A stretch of DNA of 6,228 bases from a bacterium ADurb.Bin374 (lineage in GTDB: Bacteria > Riflebacteria > Ozemobacteria > Ozemobacterales > Ozemobacteraceae). The stretch covers positions 1 to 6,228 of the forward strand of contig MWAR01000536.1 of the NCBI GenBank assembly GCA_002068715.1. Direction: 5' to 3'. A program made the translations under genes and the position numbers. Each line of letters starts with the position of its first letter. Position 1 is the stretch's first letter. Below the pieces are notes generated by a model. It worked only from the letters and a program-made list of their open reading frames with translations, ran no database searches and was not told where the DNA came from. Positions 5,970 to 6,228 of the stretch are shown here, piece after piece.

Positions 5970-6228
5970 GCCTGCCTGCTCCCTTCGTGCCGGTTCCAGC
6001 GGATGAGCCTGCTGTCGAACCCGTCGCCGGGCTCGAGGCAGACCTCGAGATACGACAGGTCGTAGAGGGCCGGAACGCGCTCCGGCCATTCTATCACGCA
6101 CGGATGGCCAGCATCGAGGATCTCGAACAGTCCCAGATCGATCACTTCCTCGAAACAGCCGATACGATAGAGATCGAGATGATAAAGGACGATCCCGCCC
6201 TGCCGATACATGTTCATTATGGTATACG
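5966..6228 (-). CDS. tsaE: tRNA threonylcarbamoyladenosine ATPase TsaE, C-terminal part
   Basis: TsaE is the small P-loop ATPase that binds the TsaB-TsaD complex and resets it between cycles of t6A synthesis. Only the last 86 codons are in the window; the Walker A loop lies beyond the right edge. The frame is open to the edge, and the residues before the first in-window Met (Tyr-Thr-Ile) fit the family's S-P-T-Y-T-hydrophobic block, so that Met is internal and not the start. Visible family marks are YHLDLYRIG and, further on, CVIEWPERV with the conserved Glu-Trp. The short C-terminus after that is variable, as usual. The stop overlaps the tsaB start by 4 bases. tsaE beside tsaB and tsaD is frequent in bacteria and supports the call. 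Confidence 0.93.
   Translation of the reverse strand, partial: YTIMNMYRQGGIVLYHLDLYRIGCFEEVIDLGLFEILDAGHPCVIEWPERVPALYDLSYLEVCLEPGDGFDSRLIRWNRHEGSRQA

Noticed and set aside
5966..6217. Treating the Met at 6217 as the start of a small 83-residue TsaE-like protein.
   Set aside because: The frame stays open upstream and the preceding residues fit the internal TsaE block before HLDLYR. The gene is simply cut by the window edge.

Overview
The window comes from a GC-rich bacterial chromosome. Every gene I can support lies on the minus strand, so the region reads right to left. I cannot name the species or phylum. The genes are bacterial housekeeping genes: the bacterial t6A set tsaE/tsaB/tsaD, mutL and miaA. 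MutL carries the metal-dependent nicking-endonuclease motifs of bacteria that lack MutH, which argues against an enterobacterium-like gammaproteobacterium.

Region 1 (about 6228 to 1494) is a tight gene train: tsaE (3' part only), tsaB, tsaD, mutL, miaA. The first three junctions are each a 4-base ATGA stop/start overlap, and mutL and miaA are 5 bases apart. The genes are very probably co-transcribed and translationally coupled. TsaB, TsaD and TsaE act with TsaC, which is not in this window, to put threonylcarbamoyl on A37 of ANN-decoding tRNAs. MiaA puts an isopentenyl group on A37 of UNN-decoding tRNAs. The operon therefore joins the two major A37 modification pathways with mismatch repair. 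The order recalls the E. coli tsaE-amiB-mutL-miaA-hfq cluster, but there is no amiB or hfq here, and tsaB and tsaD are included.

Region 2 (1493 to 1266) is the only real intergenic space. It holds a good sigma70-type promoter with an extended -10 element. A well-spaced ribosome binding site follows, then a 36-codon hydrophobic open reading frame that could be a single-pass small membrane protein, and then a second, very strong ribosome binding site.

Region 3 (1265 to the left edge) is one long minus-strand frame of at least 421 codons. It starts at GTG and has no stop before the window ends. It encodes a modular protein I do not recognise as a named gene: an N-terminal BON-like fold, a compact four-cysteine zinc ribbon, then about 270 residues rich in Pro, Lys, Thr and Val. 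This is the least ordinary part of the window. It starts in the same frame as the small hydrophobic ORF, one TGA and nine codons downstream, and carries a nine-C homopolymer near the left edge after which the true frame is uncertain.

I saw no rRNA, tRNA, CRISPR array, insertion sequence or convincing intrinsic terminator.
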